Assembly: GCA_029563075.1 (NCBI GenBank)
Contig: JAKQTN010000025.1
Location: 186,001 to 250,000, forward strand
Direction of reading: 5' to 3'
DNA: 64,000 nt
DNA from: Pseudomonadota bacterium
GTDB taxonomy: Bacteria; Pseudomonadota; Gammaproteobacteria; Burkholderiales; Methylophilaceae
The number at the start of each line of letters is the position of its first letter. Position 1 is the first letter of the stretch. The notes beneath the pieces were generated by a model. The model made no database searches. It was not told the origin of the DNA and saw only the letters and a list, made by a program, of their open reading frames with translations. Made by a program: the position numbers and the translations under genes. This document shows positions 19,315 to 27,397 of the stretch, one piece after another.

Positions 19315-21876
19315 ATGTCAGAACCAAAGCAAGCAATCCAAGCCTGGCGTAGCACGTTAAAAGCGCAACAAAATGCGCTGAAGGCCAGTTTTTTCCAGCA
19401 TAAGAACACTGCTCAGCTACTCAGAAAACACGCTCAATTAATCGATGCGCTGTTAAAACAGATATGGCTGCAAGCCAATATCCATGCGGGGGTAGCTTTA
19501 ATCGCCGTGGGCGGCTACGGGCGCGGCGAGCTGTTTCCCTATTCTGATATAGACTTGCTTATATTGCTGCCGGATCAGCATGACGACGTGCTGAATGGGC
19601 AAATTGAAAACCTGATTGGCCAGTTGTGGGATATTGGCCTCAGCGTGGGGCACAGTGTGCGTAGCCTGCAGGAATGCGTGAATGAAGCAGCGCAAGACGT
19701 GACCGTGCAAACCAATTTGCTCGAGGCGCGCTTACTTGCTGGCAACAAAGCCAGTTACCAGTTGTTTATTGAAGCCACCCGTGCGCAAATGCAGCCAGCC
19801 AAGTTTTTTGCGGCTAAATTTAAAGAGCAAAACAATCGCCACGCCAAATTTAACGATACCGCCTATAATCTTGAACCCAATATCAAGGAAAGTCCTGGCG
19901 GGTTACGTGATTTGCACATGATTTTGTGGCTGGCACAAAGTCAGCATCTGGGTAAAACTTGGCTAGAACTTGCTAAAAACAACATCATTACCAGTAGCGA
20001 ATTGCGCCAGATTAAACGGCATGAGCGCAATCTGCAAACCCTGCGTACCCGTTTGCATTATCTTGCTAAACGTCGCGAAGACAGGCTGCTGTTTGATTAT
20101 CAGAATGAGCTTGCTGCCAACTTGGGCCTGGTCAACACCCCAAACAAACGCGCCAGCGAACAGCTCATGCAAAGCTATTATCGTAGCGTTAAATTCATTA
20201 GCTTAATCAATGAGATATTGCTTAAGACTTTAGAATCTACATTAAGCATAATTAAGTCTGCTATTGTCCCAGTCAATGCGCGCTTCGAGTCGCGAAATGG
20301 CTTGCTGGAGGCAAAATCTGCTCAACTTTTGCAGCAACGGCCAAGTGCGGTTTTAGAAAGCTTTTTATTGCTGCAACAACACCCGGAACTTAAGGGCATG
20401 AGCGCCAGTTTGCTGCGCGAACTGCAACGTGTGAAGAAAATCGTAAATCGGGATTTCCGTGATTCTGCCGAAAACAAAAAGTTGTTTCTAAAAATATTGT
20501 CACAGCCGAATGGTGTCAATCATAGCCTGCGGCGCATGAACCGTTATGGCATTCTGGGTCAATACATCCCTGCTTTTGGCAAGATAATTGGCCAGATGCA
20601 GCACGATTTGTTCCACGTTTACACCGTGGATGAGCATATTCTAAACGTGCTGGCGAATCTGCGCCGTTTCGCCAAGCCTGAGCTAAAACACGAATTTCCG
20701 CTATGTACACGATTGTTTGAGGCCTTTGAAAGACCGCATCTGCTCTATCTTGCAGCCCTATTCCATGACATCGCAAAAGGCCGTGGCGGCGACCACTCCA
20801 CTTTAGGCACAATTGACGCGAAACGCTTTTGCAGGCTACATAATCTACCCAAAGAAGATACGAATTTGGTGGCCTGGCTGGTTGAATCGCATCTCAAAAT
20901 GTCCAGCACCGCACAAAAATCCGATTTGTCCGACCCCAATGTCATTGAGCAATTCGCGCATTTCGTGAAAACCGAAAAACGGCTGACAGCACTGTATTTA
21001 TTGACTGTAGCGGATATTCGCGGCACCAGCCCTATCGTATGGAACGCATGGAAAGCCCGTTTGCTGGAAAGCTTATTCCATGCGACAAAACGCGTACTGA
21101 ACGATGAAACTTTCAGCGTACAGCAAACCATTGAAACCAGAAAGCAGGAAGCGGCGTTCAAACTCAATAGATACGGGCTTAGTGTGCAATCTTACCAGGC
21201 ATTATGGAATAACGTCGGTGCCGCTTATTTTATGCGCTTTGAGCCTGACGAAATCGCCTGGCAAAGCCGCTTGCTCACACCGCATTTATATAGTGACAAA
21301 CCCATTGTCCGTGCGCGTTTAAGCCCGAGTGGTGATGGCATTCAGGTGATGATTTATATGCGCGATCAGGATGATTTATTCGCCCGCATTTGCAACTTTT
21401 TTGACCGCATGGCCTACAACATCGTGCAGGCGAAGATTTACACTACCCATCACGGCTACGCCCTGAATAGTTTTATTGTTTTAGATCAATCAGGTAAGTC
21501 GGTAAGTTATAGTGGTTTATTAAAATTCATCGAGGCTGAATTGACCGAAAAAATCCTCGCCACTACTGCGCTGGAAGCACCACTGGAAGGCCGCGTTAGC
21601 CGCCAGGTAAAACACATGCCATTTGCGACGCAAGTTAACATTAGCGAAGAAACACAGGGCATTAATCATATGCTTGAATTTGTAGCAGGTGACCGCCCAG
21701 GCCTGCTCGCCAAAGTAGCATTCATATTCTTACAGCTTGGCGTAGATTTGCATAACGCTAAAATCAACACACTAGGCAACCGCGCTGAAGACAGCTTTTT
21801 GATTTCCGCCAAGCATGGCAATGCACTTAGCGCCGCACAAATTGATGCTTTACGACACGATCTGGCTAATATATAA
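19315..21876 (+). CDS. glnD: Bifunctional uridylyltransferase/uridylyl-removing enzyme
   Basis: GlnD senses glutamine and uridylylates or deuridylylates PII. The 853-residue protein has the nucleotidyltransferase motif VGGYGRGELFPYSDIDLLI (residues 65-83, metal ligands D78 and D80), an HD domain (HDIAKGRGGDHSTLG) and two C-terminal ACT domains (from about 690, VMIYMRDQDDLFARIC, and from about 780, FVAGDRPGLLAKVAFIF). Codons 53-58 of this frame overlap an 18-base match to the dispersed hairpin repeat (19472-19489). Confidence 0.97.
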   Translation: MSEPKQAIQAWRSTLKAQQNALKASFFQHKNTAQLLRKHAQLIDALLKQIWLQANIHAGVALIAVGGYGRGELFPYSDIDLLILLPDQHDDVLNGQIENLIGQLWDIGLSVGHSVRSLQECVNEAAQDVTVQTNLLEARLLAGNKASYQLFIEATRAQMQPAKFFAAKFKEQNNRHAKFNDTAYNLEPNIKESPGGLRDLHMILWLAQSQHLGKTWLELAKNNIITSSELRQIKRHERNLQTLRTRLHYLAKRREDRLLFDYQNELAANLGLVNTPNKRASEQLMQSYYRSVKFISLINEILLKTLESTLSIIKSAIVPVNARFESRNGLLEAKSAQLLQQRPSAVLESFLLLQQHPELKGMSASLLRELQRVKKIVNRDFRDSAENKKLFLKILSQPNGVNHSLRRMNRYGILGQYIPAFGKIIGQMQHDLFHVYTVDEHILNVLANLRRFAKPELKHEFPLCTRLFEAFERPHLLYLAALFHDIAKGRGGDHSTLGTIDAKRFCRLHNLPKEDTNLVAWLVESHLKMSSTAQKSDLSDPNVIEQFAHFVKTEKRLTALYLLTVADIRGTSPIVWNAWKARLLESLFHATKRVLNDETFSVQQTIETRKQEAAFKLNRYGLSVQSYQALWNNVGAAYFMRFEPDEIAWQSRLLTPHLYSDKPIVRARLSPSGDGIQVMIYMRDQDDLFARICNFFDRMAYNIVQAKIYTTHHGYALNSFIVLDQSGKSVSYSGLLKFIEAELTEKILATTALEAPLEGRVSRQVKHMPFATQVNISEETQGINHMLEFVAGDRPGLLAKVAFIFLQLGVDLHNAKINTLGNRAEDSFLISAKHGNALSAAQIDALRHDLANI

Positions 21877-21880
21877 AAAA

Positions 21881-22153
21881 CTAGCTGAACTGGTAATGTT
21901 TACGCAACGGCTTTTTAACATCCCATACACACGACAGACCCGCAGGGAAAGTCACTAAGTCGCCCACACCAAAGCTTACCGGCGCGCCTCCACTCTTTGG
22001 GGTTACCGTCACTTCACCCTCCAGAATATAAGCGATCTCCTGAGATTGATAACTCCAGGGGAAAGTAGACACCTCTTTAGACCAGGTTGGCCAGCTTTTA
22101 ACGCCAAGTGAAGCCAGTTTTGCGGCATCGGGTTTTTCAACAGTAATATTCAT
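21881..22153 (-). CDS. Small cupin-domain protein (paralogue A)
   Basis: The product is about 90 residues and is a single cupin_3-type beta-barrel: EIAYILEGEVTVTPKSGGAP, then FGVGDLVTFPAGLSCVWDV. The classical His-rich metal motif is not fully present, so catalysis is doubtful. ATG 22153 follows AAGGAG. It converges on glnD with 4 bp between stops. A paralogue lies immediately upstream (22227-22502) with the same layout, separated by a terminator, so the pair arose by tandem duplication but may be transcribed separately. Confidence 0.8.
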   Translation of the reverse strand: MNITVEKPDAAKLASLGVKSWPTWSKEVSTFPWSYQSQEIAYILEGEVTVTPKSGGAPVSFGVGDLVTFPAGLSCVWDVKKPLRKHYQFS

Positions 22154-22176
22154 GATGTGCTCCTTTAAAAACAAAA

Positions 22177-22198
22177 AAGCCTTGATTTCTCAAGGCTT
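22177..22198 (-). terminator. Rho-independent terminator between the cupin genes
   Basis: AAGCCTTGA (22177-22185) and TCAAGGCTT (22190-22198) form a perfect stem around TTTC; read on the minus strand it is followed by TTTTTTG. It ends the transcript of the upstream cupin gene. Confidence 0.75.
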
Positions 22199-22226
22199 AT
22201 TGTATTCCTTACATTCAAAAAATCAA

Positions 22227-22502
22227 TTATGAATGTTTGTAGTGCTTTTTAAGCTGTTTCACGACTTCCCAGTTGCTTTTGAGGCCTTTTGGAAACACCA
22301 CGAAATCACCGGCTTTAATCACCACTTTTTCGCCGCCCTGCGGGGTTACATGAAACTCGCCTTCCAGCACATACGCGCTTTCGGTCATGCCAAAATCCAG
22401 TGGAAACTTAGATGGTGCGCAATCCCAAGTTGCCCAGCTAGAAACGCCTAGAGACTTTAATTTTTCTTCTGACGGGTTGTGATCGATGATAATTTGGCTC
22501 AT
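22227..22502 (-). CDS. Small cupin-domain protein (paralogue B)
   Basis: The 91-residue product (MSQIIIDHNPSEEKLKSLGV start, ATG 22502 preceded by AAGGAA) is a single cupin barrel with ESAYVLEGEFHVTPQGGEK, IKAGDFVVFPKGLKSNWEV and a C-terminal LKKHYKHS. It shares the pattern LxSLGVxSWxTW and LRKHYxxS/LKKHYKHS with its neighbour, so the two are clear paralogues. No function is assigned to this cupin_3 group in this context. Confidence 0.8.
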   Translation of the reverse strand: MSQIIIDHNPSEEKLKSLGVSSWATWDCAPSKFPLDFGMTESAYVLEGEFHVTPQGGEKVVIKAGDFVVFPKGLKSNWEVVKQLKKHYKHS

Positions 22503-22564
22503 ATTTTTCCTTAAGTACAGACTCACTAAATGCAAATACTGCTCAAGAAGCAGTATTTAATAAT

Positions 22565-22654
22565 TGGCGGAAGAGGTGAGATTCGAACTCACGGTGGGCG
22601 TGAACCCACGACAGTTTTCAAGACTGTAGCATTAAACCGCTCTGCCACTCTTCC
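22565..22654 (-). tRNA. tRNA-Ser (anticodon TGA)
   Basis: The minus strand folds as a class II tRNA of 90 nt with GGAAGAG/CTCTTCC acceptor, a long variable arm (GTGGGTTCACGCCCAC), the GTTCGAATC T-loop and an encoded CCA. The seven-base anticodon loop CTTGAAA gives TGA at 22618-22620, reading UCN Ser codons. Confidence 0.95.
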
Positions 22655-22780
22655 ATATATTTGTTTATACATTTCAACTGTAACGATTTTAATCATCACA
22701 GTCTTGCAAGACTACTGCATGCCATTCTTTCAAACATGCTCTGCCACTCTCGCTTGCGAAGGCAGCATTATAGCAAACAA

Positions 22781-23314
22781 TTAGTCTTCTTGAATATCCT
22801 GACCAGGAAAAAGTACATCAGTATAGCCAAACTGGCTTAGATCAGTAATGCGCATCGGATACAAAATACCGTTTAAGTGATCACATTCATGCTGTACAAC
22901 TCTAGCATGGAAGCCGCTTACCAGCCTGTCGATGCCATTGCCGTGCTGATCGAAACCCTTATAGTGCAGACGTGTATAGCGCGGCACTAGGCCGCGCAGC
23001 CCTGGCACAGACAGGCATCCTTCCCAATCATCTTCGATTTCGTCACCCACGGCGGTTAATGTAGGATTAATCAGTACGGTGAAAGGCACTTGTACAGCAT
23101 CTGGATAACGCGGATTCTTATCAACGCCAAATATCACCACCTGCAAGCTCACGCCAATTTGCGGCGCGGCAATACCGGCGCCATCCATCGCCCGCATGGT
23201 GTCCTGCATGTCTTCAATGAGTGCATGCAACTCAGGCGTATCAAAAGCAGCAACAGGCAGCGCTTTCTGTAACAAAAGCGGGTCGCCCATGCGTAATACG
23301 GTTCTAACTGCCAC
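22781..23314 (-). CDS. def: Peptide deformylase
   Basis: Def removes the formyl group from nascent proteins before MetAP acts. The 177-residue protein has all three motifs: [18 protein letters not shown] and HECDHLNG, which supply Q, the metal-ligand Cys and two His plus the catalytic Glu. The start is a GTG codon ([14 protein letters not shown]), which fits the family N-terminus. It is a stand-alone gene, not next to fmt as often seen. Confidence 0.95.
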   Translation of the reverse strand: MAVRTVLRMGDPLLLQKALPVAAFDTPELHALIEDMQDTMRAMDGAGIAAPQIGVSLQVVIFGVDKNPRYPDAVQVPFTVLINPTLTAVGDEIEDDWEGCLSVPGLRGLVPRYTRLHYKGFDQHGNGIDRLVSGFHARVVQHECDHLNGILYPMRITDLSQFGYTDVLFPGQDIQED

Positions 23315-23355
23315 CTTGATCTTCCTAACGTTAAGTTACCTATAGAGTTAATGAT

Positions 23356-24111
23356 CTAAAATTTAGTTGACTGATAAACAAGTGCGATTTCCTCAATCAA
23401 TACTCGAACTTTCTGCATTGTTAGTTCCAGCTTGGTAATCAATTCTTCATAGTGAATGCCATGATTGCTTGTGCCGCGCCCTGCCGCGTGATTCGCAACC
23501 GGGCATAGCGCTGCATAATGCACACCCAGTTCGCGCGCCAGCGCTGCTTCCGGCATTCCCGTCATGCCCACCAGCGTTGCCCCGTCGCGCTCCAGACGAT
23601 TGATCTCTGCTGCCGTTTCCAGTCTCGGGCCCTGCACACAGGCATACACCCCGCCATCATGCAGATCTTGCTGTATATTGCTGGCGGCCTGTTTGCATAT
23701 TTGACGCAAACTGTTGGAATATGGTTCGGTAAAGTCGATATGTTTTACGGGCAACTCGATGCCATCGTGATAGGTATTTTTACGGCCGTGCGTGTAATCA
23801 ATGATCTGATGCGGCAGCACGATGTCGCCCGGATTTATATCACTTGCAATGCCGCCGGTGGTTGCTATTGCCAACAGGTTCTTTACGCCTACCGATTGCA
23901 AGGCCCAGATATTGGCACGATAATTCACCGCGTGCGGCGGGATAGTATGGCCGCCGCCATGCCGCGCTAAAAACACCACTTCCAGCCCTGCCAGCTCACC
24001 AAACACCAGCGGCTGCGATGCCTCGCCATACGGTGTACGCGCGATTTGCCGTCTGGTGATTTTCAAGTTCTCAAGTTGCGCTAACCCGGTACCACCGATA
24101 ATGCCTAACAT
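23356..24111 (-). CDS. S-methyl-5'-thioinosine phosphorylase (MtnP/PNP family)
   Basis: The 251-residue protein is a class I purine-nucleoside/MTA phosphorylase: IGGTGLAQLENL for phosphate binding, FLARHGGGHTIPPHAVNYRAN, YACVQGPRLETAAEI and MTGMPEAALARELG. The family splits into MTA and methylthioinosine phosphorylases by the purine-contacting residues; N rather than D in the C-terminal CPVANHAAG segment points to a 6-oxopurine (thioinosine) substrate, which is inference. It recycles methylthioadenosine left by polyamine or homoserine-lactone synthesis. The start lies in a 14-bp tandem repeat that triplicates the ATG. Confidence 0.85.
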   Translation of the reverse strand: MLGIIGGTGLAQLENLKITRRQIARTPYGEASQPLVFGELAGLEVVFLARHGGGHTIPPHAVNYRANIWALQSVGVKNLLAIATTGGIASDINPGDIVLPHQIIDYTHGRKNTYHDGIELPVKHIDFTEPYSNSLRQICKQAASNIQQDLHDGGVYACVQGPRLETAAEINRLERDGATLVGMTGMPEAALARELGVHYAALCPVANHAAGRGTSNHGIHYEELITKLELTMQKVRVLIEEIALVYQSTKF

Positions 24112-24140
24112 AAGTTGCCTAACATAAGTTGCCTAACATA
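24102..24140 (-). repeat. 14-bp tandem repeat triplicating the start of the phosphorylase gene
   Basis: The unit TGCCTAACATAAGT occurs at 24102-24115 and 24116-24129 and, for its first 11 bases, at 24130-24140. On the minus strand each unit contains ATGTTAGGC, the first codons of the downstream gene. The two upstream ATGs (24139, 24125) are out of frame and each opens a six-codon frame ending at a TAG that overlaps the next unit. Confidence 0.85.
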
Positions 24141-24228
24141 GTATTTCCTGAAAATATTTTATTATTATTGTAGCGCATGGCAGGCTCCGGTGCTGTAGGC
24201 TTTGCATATTTTGTGGCATACTTCAGCT

Positions 24229-25128
24229 ATGGCAACCGATTCAGACATTTTTGATGTGACTAAAGAAGACACCGAAGCTAAAGACAGCTTGCGGGACAGC
24301 CTCGCTTTATCGCAACAGCATTACGAAAACTTTCCGGTCGCTTCTATTGTAATTCCCAAGCATTTACGTGATCCAATCGCCTTAATCTACACCTTTGCAC
24401 GTCAAGCGGATGATTTTGCGGATGAAGGTTATCACAAACCCGCCTGGCGGCTGGCCAAGCTGCAAGGCTTTAAGAACGAGCTGGATCTCATCGGCAGCAA
24501 CGGTCGGACCAAATCGCCTTTTTTTACCGAGCTTGGCAATATGATCCGCGAGCACAATTTGCCACTCGCGCCGTTCTATGATTTGCTGGATGCGTTCAGC
24601 CAGGACGTTACCAAAACCCGTTATGCCAATTTCTTTGAGTTGCTGGACTATTGCCGCCGCTCGGCCAACCCTATAGGCGCCCTGCTCCTGCATCTTTTCG
24701 GCAGGGCCACGCCCGAGAATATCATTTATTCCAACAAAATCTGCACGGCGCTGCAACTCATCAATTTTTACCAGGATGTGGCCATCGATTTTGAAAACGA
24801 GTTCCATAAAAGCCGCATCTATTTATGCCAGGATGAAATGCAGCAATTTGGTGTGACTGAAGCACAGATCGCCAGTCAGTATGTGAACCGACATTGGGAA
24901 GAATTTATGATGTTTAATATCGAGCGTGCTGAGAAAATGCTCAAGGAAGGCAAGCCGCTAGAGCATATTCTGCCAGGACGCATCGGCCTTGAGATGCGCA
25001 TGATTATCGGCGGTGGCGAGCGCGTGATATACAAACTAAAAAACGTACGCGGTGATGTGTTCAAACATCGACCCACATTAGTGGTATGGGATTGGCCGGT
25101 TATTTTACTGAATGCTTTATTAAGATGA
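24229..25128 (+). CDS. hpnC: Squalene synthase HpnC
   Basis: HpnC acts in the three-enzyme HpnC/D/E route from farnesyl diphosphate to squalene, converting presqualene diphosphate to hydroxysqualene. The product (about 299 residues from ATG 24229, MATDSDIFDVTKED) has the trans-isoprenyl-diphosphate synthase Asp motifs: FARQADDFADEG near residue 65 and NFYQDVAIDFENE near residue 185. There is no strong ribosome binding site before the chosen start. It lies 25 bp upstream of hpnD. Confidence 0.92.
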   Translation: MATDSDIFDVTKEDTEAKDSLRDSLALSQQHYENFPVASIVIPKHLRDPIALIYTFARQADDFADEGYHKPAWRLAKLQGFKNELDLIGSNGRTKSPFFTELGNMIREHNLPLAPFYDLLDAFSQDVTKTRYANFFELLDYCRRSANPIGALLLHLFGRATPENIIYSNKICTALQLINFYQDVAIDFENEFHKSRIYLCQDEMQQFGVTEAQIASQYVNRHWEEFMMFNIERAEKMLKEGKPLEHILPGRIGLEMRMIIGGGERVIYKLKNVRGDVFKHRPTLVVWDWPVILLNALLR

Positions 25129-25153
25129 CCGCTTCGCAGCCTGCTTTATAATA

Positions 25154-25993
25154 ATGACACCCCAGCAATACTGCAAACAAAAAGCTAAGCAAAGTGGCTC
25201 AAGCTTTACTATCAGCTTTCTATTCCTGCCAAAAAACCAGCGCGAAGCCATGACCGCGCTTTATGCGTTTTGCCGCGAGGTGGATGACGTGGTAGATGAA
25301 TGCACCGATTTTAATGTCGCACAGACCAAGCTCAACTGGTGGAAAAGCGAAGTCGCCAATTTATATGCCGACACGCCGCAACACCCTGTCACCAAAGCCT
25401 TGCAACCTGTCGTAGCACAGTTCAATCTCGCGCAGGAACATTTCTTAGAAATTATCGACGGCATGGAAATGGATTTGAAATTCAACCGCTATGAGGATTT
25501 TAAGCAGCTGCAGCTGTATTGCTACCGAGTTGCCAGCGTGGTTGGCTTGCTTTCAGCACAGATTTTTGGGTTTAAAAACCGGAAGACACTTAAGTATGCC
25601 CATGATCTGGGCATGGCGTTTCAGCTCACCAACATCATCCGCGACGTGGGTGAAGATGCCCGCAGAGGCCGTATTTACTTGCCGCTAGACGAATTAAAAA
25701 AGGCGAAAGTGTCGGAAGAAGATATTCTGCAAAGCCGCGAATCCGCGGCAGTCAGAGAGCTCATGGACTATCAGATTGAACGCGCGGAAACCTACTACGA
25801 TAAAGCCCTGCGCGAATTGCCCATGGAAGATGCCAAACAGCAGCGCACCGGTTTGATGATGGCAGCGATTTATCGCACTTTACTGCGTGAAATTAAGCGT
25901 GACAGCGCAGAAAAAGTGCTTAACAGCAAAACCTCGCTACCGCCTTTAAGAAAATTCATGCTCGCCATGCAAACCTATTTCAAATATGCCTAA
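25154..25993 (+). CDS. hpnD: Presqualene diphosphate synthase HpnD
   Basis: HpnD condenses two farnesyl diphosphates to presqualene diphosphate. The 279-residue protein carries both Asp-rich signatures, CREVDDVVDEC near residue 43 and LTNIIRDVGEDARRGRIYLP near residue 157, the latter a near-perfect squalene/phytoene synthase motif. It overlaps hpnE by 8 bp, so translation is coupled. Confidence 0.94.
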   Translation: MTPQQYCKQKAKQSGSSFTISFLFLPKNQREAMTALYAFCREVDDVVDECTDFNVAQTKLNWWKSEVANLYADTPQHPVTKALQPVVAQFNLAQEHFLEIIDGMEMDLKFNRYEDFKQLQLYCYRVASVVGLLSAQIFGFKNRKTLKYAHDLGMAFQLTNIIRDVGEDARRGRIYLPLDELKKAKVSEEDILQSRESAAVRELMDYQIERAETYYDKALRELPMEDAKQQRTGLMMAAIYRTLLREIKRDSAEKVLNSKTSLPPLRKFMLAMQTYFKYA

Positions 25994-27299
25994 GCACGCG
26001 GTGGTGATTGGCGGCGGAATCGCCGGCCTGGCAGCTGCAGCCACGCTGGCAGATCAAAACATCCAGGTCACGCTGCTTGACGCAGGCTCGCAATTTGGCG
26101 GACGCACGCGCAGTATAGCGATTGAGGCGAACAGCCGGGTACATCAGCTTGATAACGGCCAGCACATTTTGTTAGGTGCTTATCGCGAAACGCTAAAACT
26201 GCTGGCCAAGGTTGGCATGCAGGAGCAGGATGTGCTGATGCGGGTTCCGCTGGCACTGGATGTGCGCACTGAAAACAAATCAGCCTTCAGACTTGCAGCC
26301 CCTGCCTATCTGCCCGCACCGCTCAATCAGCTTATTGGCTTCCTGTTCTGTTCTGGCCTGCAATGGCACGAGCGCGTGTCTGTCATTAAATTGATAACCC
26401 GGCTCAAAAAAACCAACTATCATCTCGCCAATGATGAACCATTGGCTGATTTTTTGCAGAAAAACCAACAATCCGGCAAAACCATCTCACTGCTGTGGGA
26501 GCCGTTATGCCTGGCTGCGCTGAATACACCAATCAGCAAGGCCAGCAGCAGAATATTTCTGAATGTGCTGCGAGATACGTTTCGACACAAGGACAGCTCC
26601 GATTTTTTACTGCCAAGGCAGGATCTTTCGCGGCTATTTGCACAACCCATAACCCGCTATCTAAAAGCGCATCAAGCCAGAGTACTGCATAATAAACGCG
26701 TCAAAAGTATTACAGCCAACCAAAATGGTTACACCATATCTACCAAAGAAGAACAATTTGAAGCAAGCCACGTGATTGTCGCGACATCGCCGGTGAGATT
26801 GCACAATGTGATTGCCGATTTACCCAGGCTGAATTTTGTAGCGGAACAAACGGAAAGCTATTCCTATCAGCCCATCTACACCATTTATCTACAATATCCC
26901 AGCAACGCGATGCTGTCCGCCCCGATGCTGGGCTTAACTGGAGGTCTTTCGCAATGGGTATTCGATAGAGGTATTTTATGCAAGCAACATGGCTTAATGG
27001 CGGTAATTATCAGCGCGGAAGGCAAACACCAAAACCTTACACAGGAGAAACTAGCTCTAACAGTCGCTAAGGAACTGCAAGCAGCCTTCCCGCAACTTGC
27101 CAAGCCGCTTTGGCATAAAGTGATTGCTGAAAAACGCGCCACTTTTTCGTGCAACGTAGATCTGCCAAGACCTGCCTACGTCACGCCTTACCCTGGTTTA
27201 TATTTGGCGGGCGATTACACCTTTGCCGACTACCCCGCTACTATAGAAGGCGCGGTCAGAAGCGGTGTTGCGTGTGCGGATTTGGTGTGTAATTCATGA
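25986..27299 (+). CDS. hpnE: Hydroxysqualene dehydroxylase HpnE
   Basis: HpnE is an FAD-dependent amine-oxidase-like enzyme that reduces hydroxysqualene to squalene. The 437-residue protein opens with the dinucleotide motif VIGGGIAGLAAAATLADQ and ends with the second FAD motif (LYLAGDYTFADYPATIEGAV and following residues), both typical. With hpnC and hpnD it completes squalene synthesis; no squalene-hopene cyclase is in the window, so the hopanoid end of the pathway would have to be elsewhere. Confidence 0.93.
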   Translation: MPKHAVVIGGGIAGLAAAATLADQNIQVTLLDAGSQFGGRTRSIAIEANSRVHQLDNGQHILLGAYRETLKLLAKVGMQEQDVLMRVPLALDVRTENKSAFRLAAPAYLPAPLNQLIGFLFCSGLQWHERVSVIKLITRLKKTNYHLANDEPLADFLQKNQQSGKTISLLWEPLCLAALNTPISKASSRIFLNVLRDTFRHKDSSDFLLPRQDLSRLFAQPITRYLKAHQARVLHNKRVKSITANQNGYTISTKEEQFEASHVIVATSPVRLHNVIADLPRLNFVAEQTESYSYQPIYTIYLQYPSNAMLSAPMLGLTGGLSQWVFDRGILCKQHGLMAVIISAEGKHQNLTQEKLALTVAKELQAAFPQLAKPLWHKVIAEKRATFSCNVDLPRPAYVTPYPGLYLAGDYTFADYPATIEGAVRSGVACADLVCNS

Positions 27300-27332
27300 G
27301 TTTTTTAAATGAAATCCATAAACCCAAAAAAA

Positions 27333-27370
27333 CGCCCTGCAGGCCGCATGGATATTGCCTTCCAGAGCAT
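27333..27370 (+). repeat. Dispersed 3'-end hairpin repeat, copy 2
   Basis: Same family and orientation as the copy at 1470-1508, with the identical GCATGGATATT loop; several stem positions have drifted. It lies between the convergent hpnE and radA genes. Confidence 0.65.
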
Positions 27371-27397
27371 CAGCATTTGTCGTATTAGCTGTAGGCT

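Noticed and set aside
22530-22784. 84-residue frame across tRNA-Ser
   Set aside because: Most of it is the complement of the tRNA-Ser gene; the GGRGEIRTHG-type start is a known artefact of translating this tRNA.
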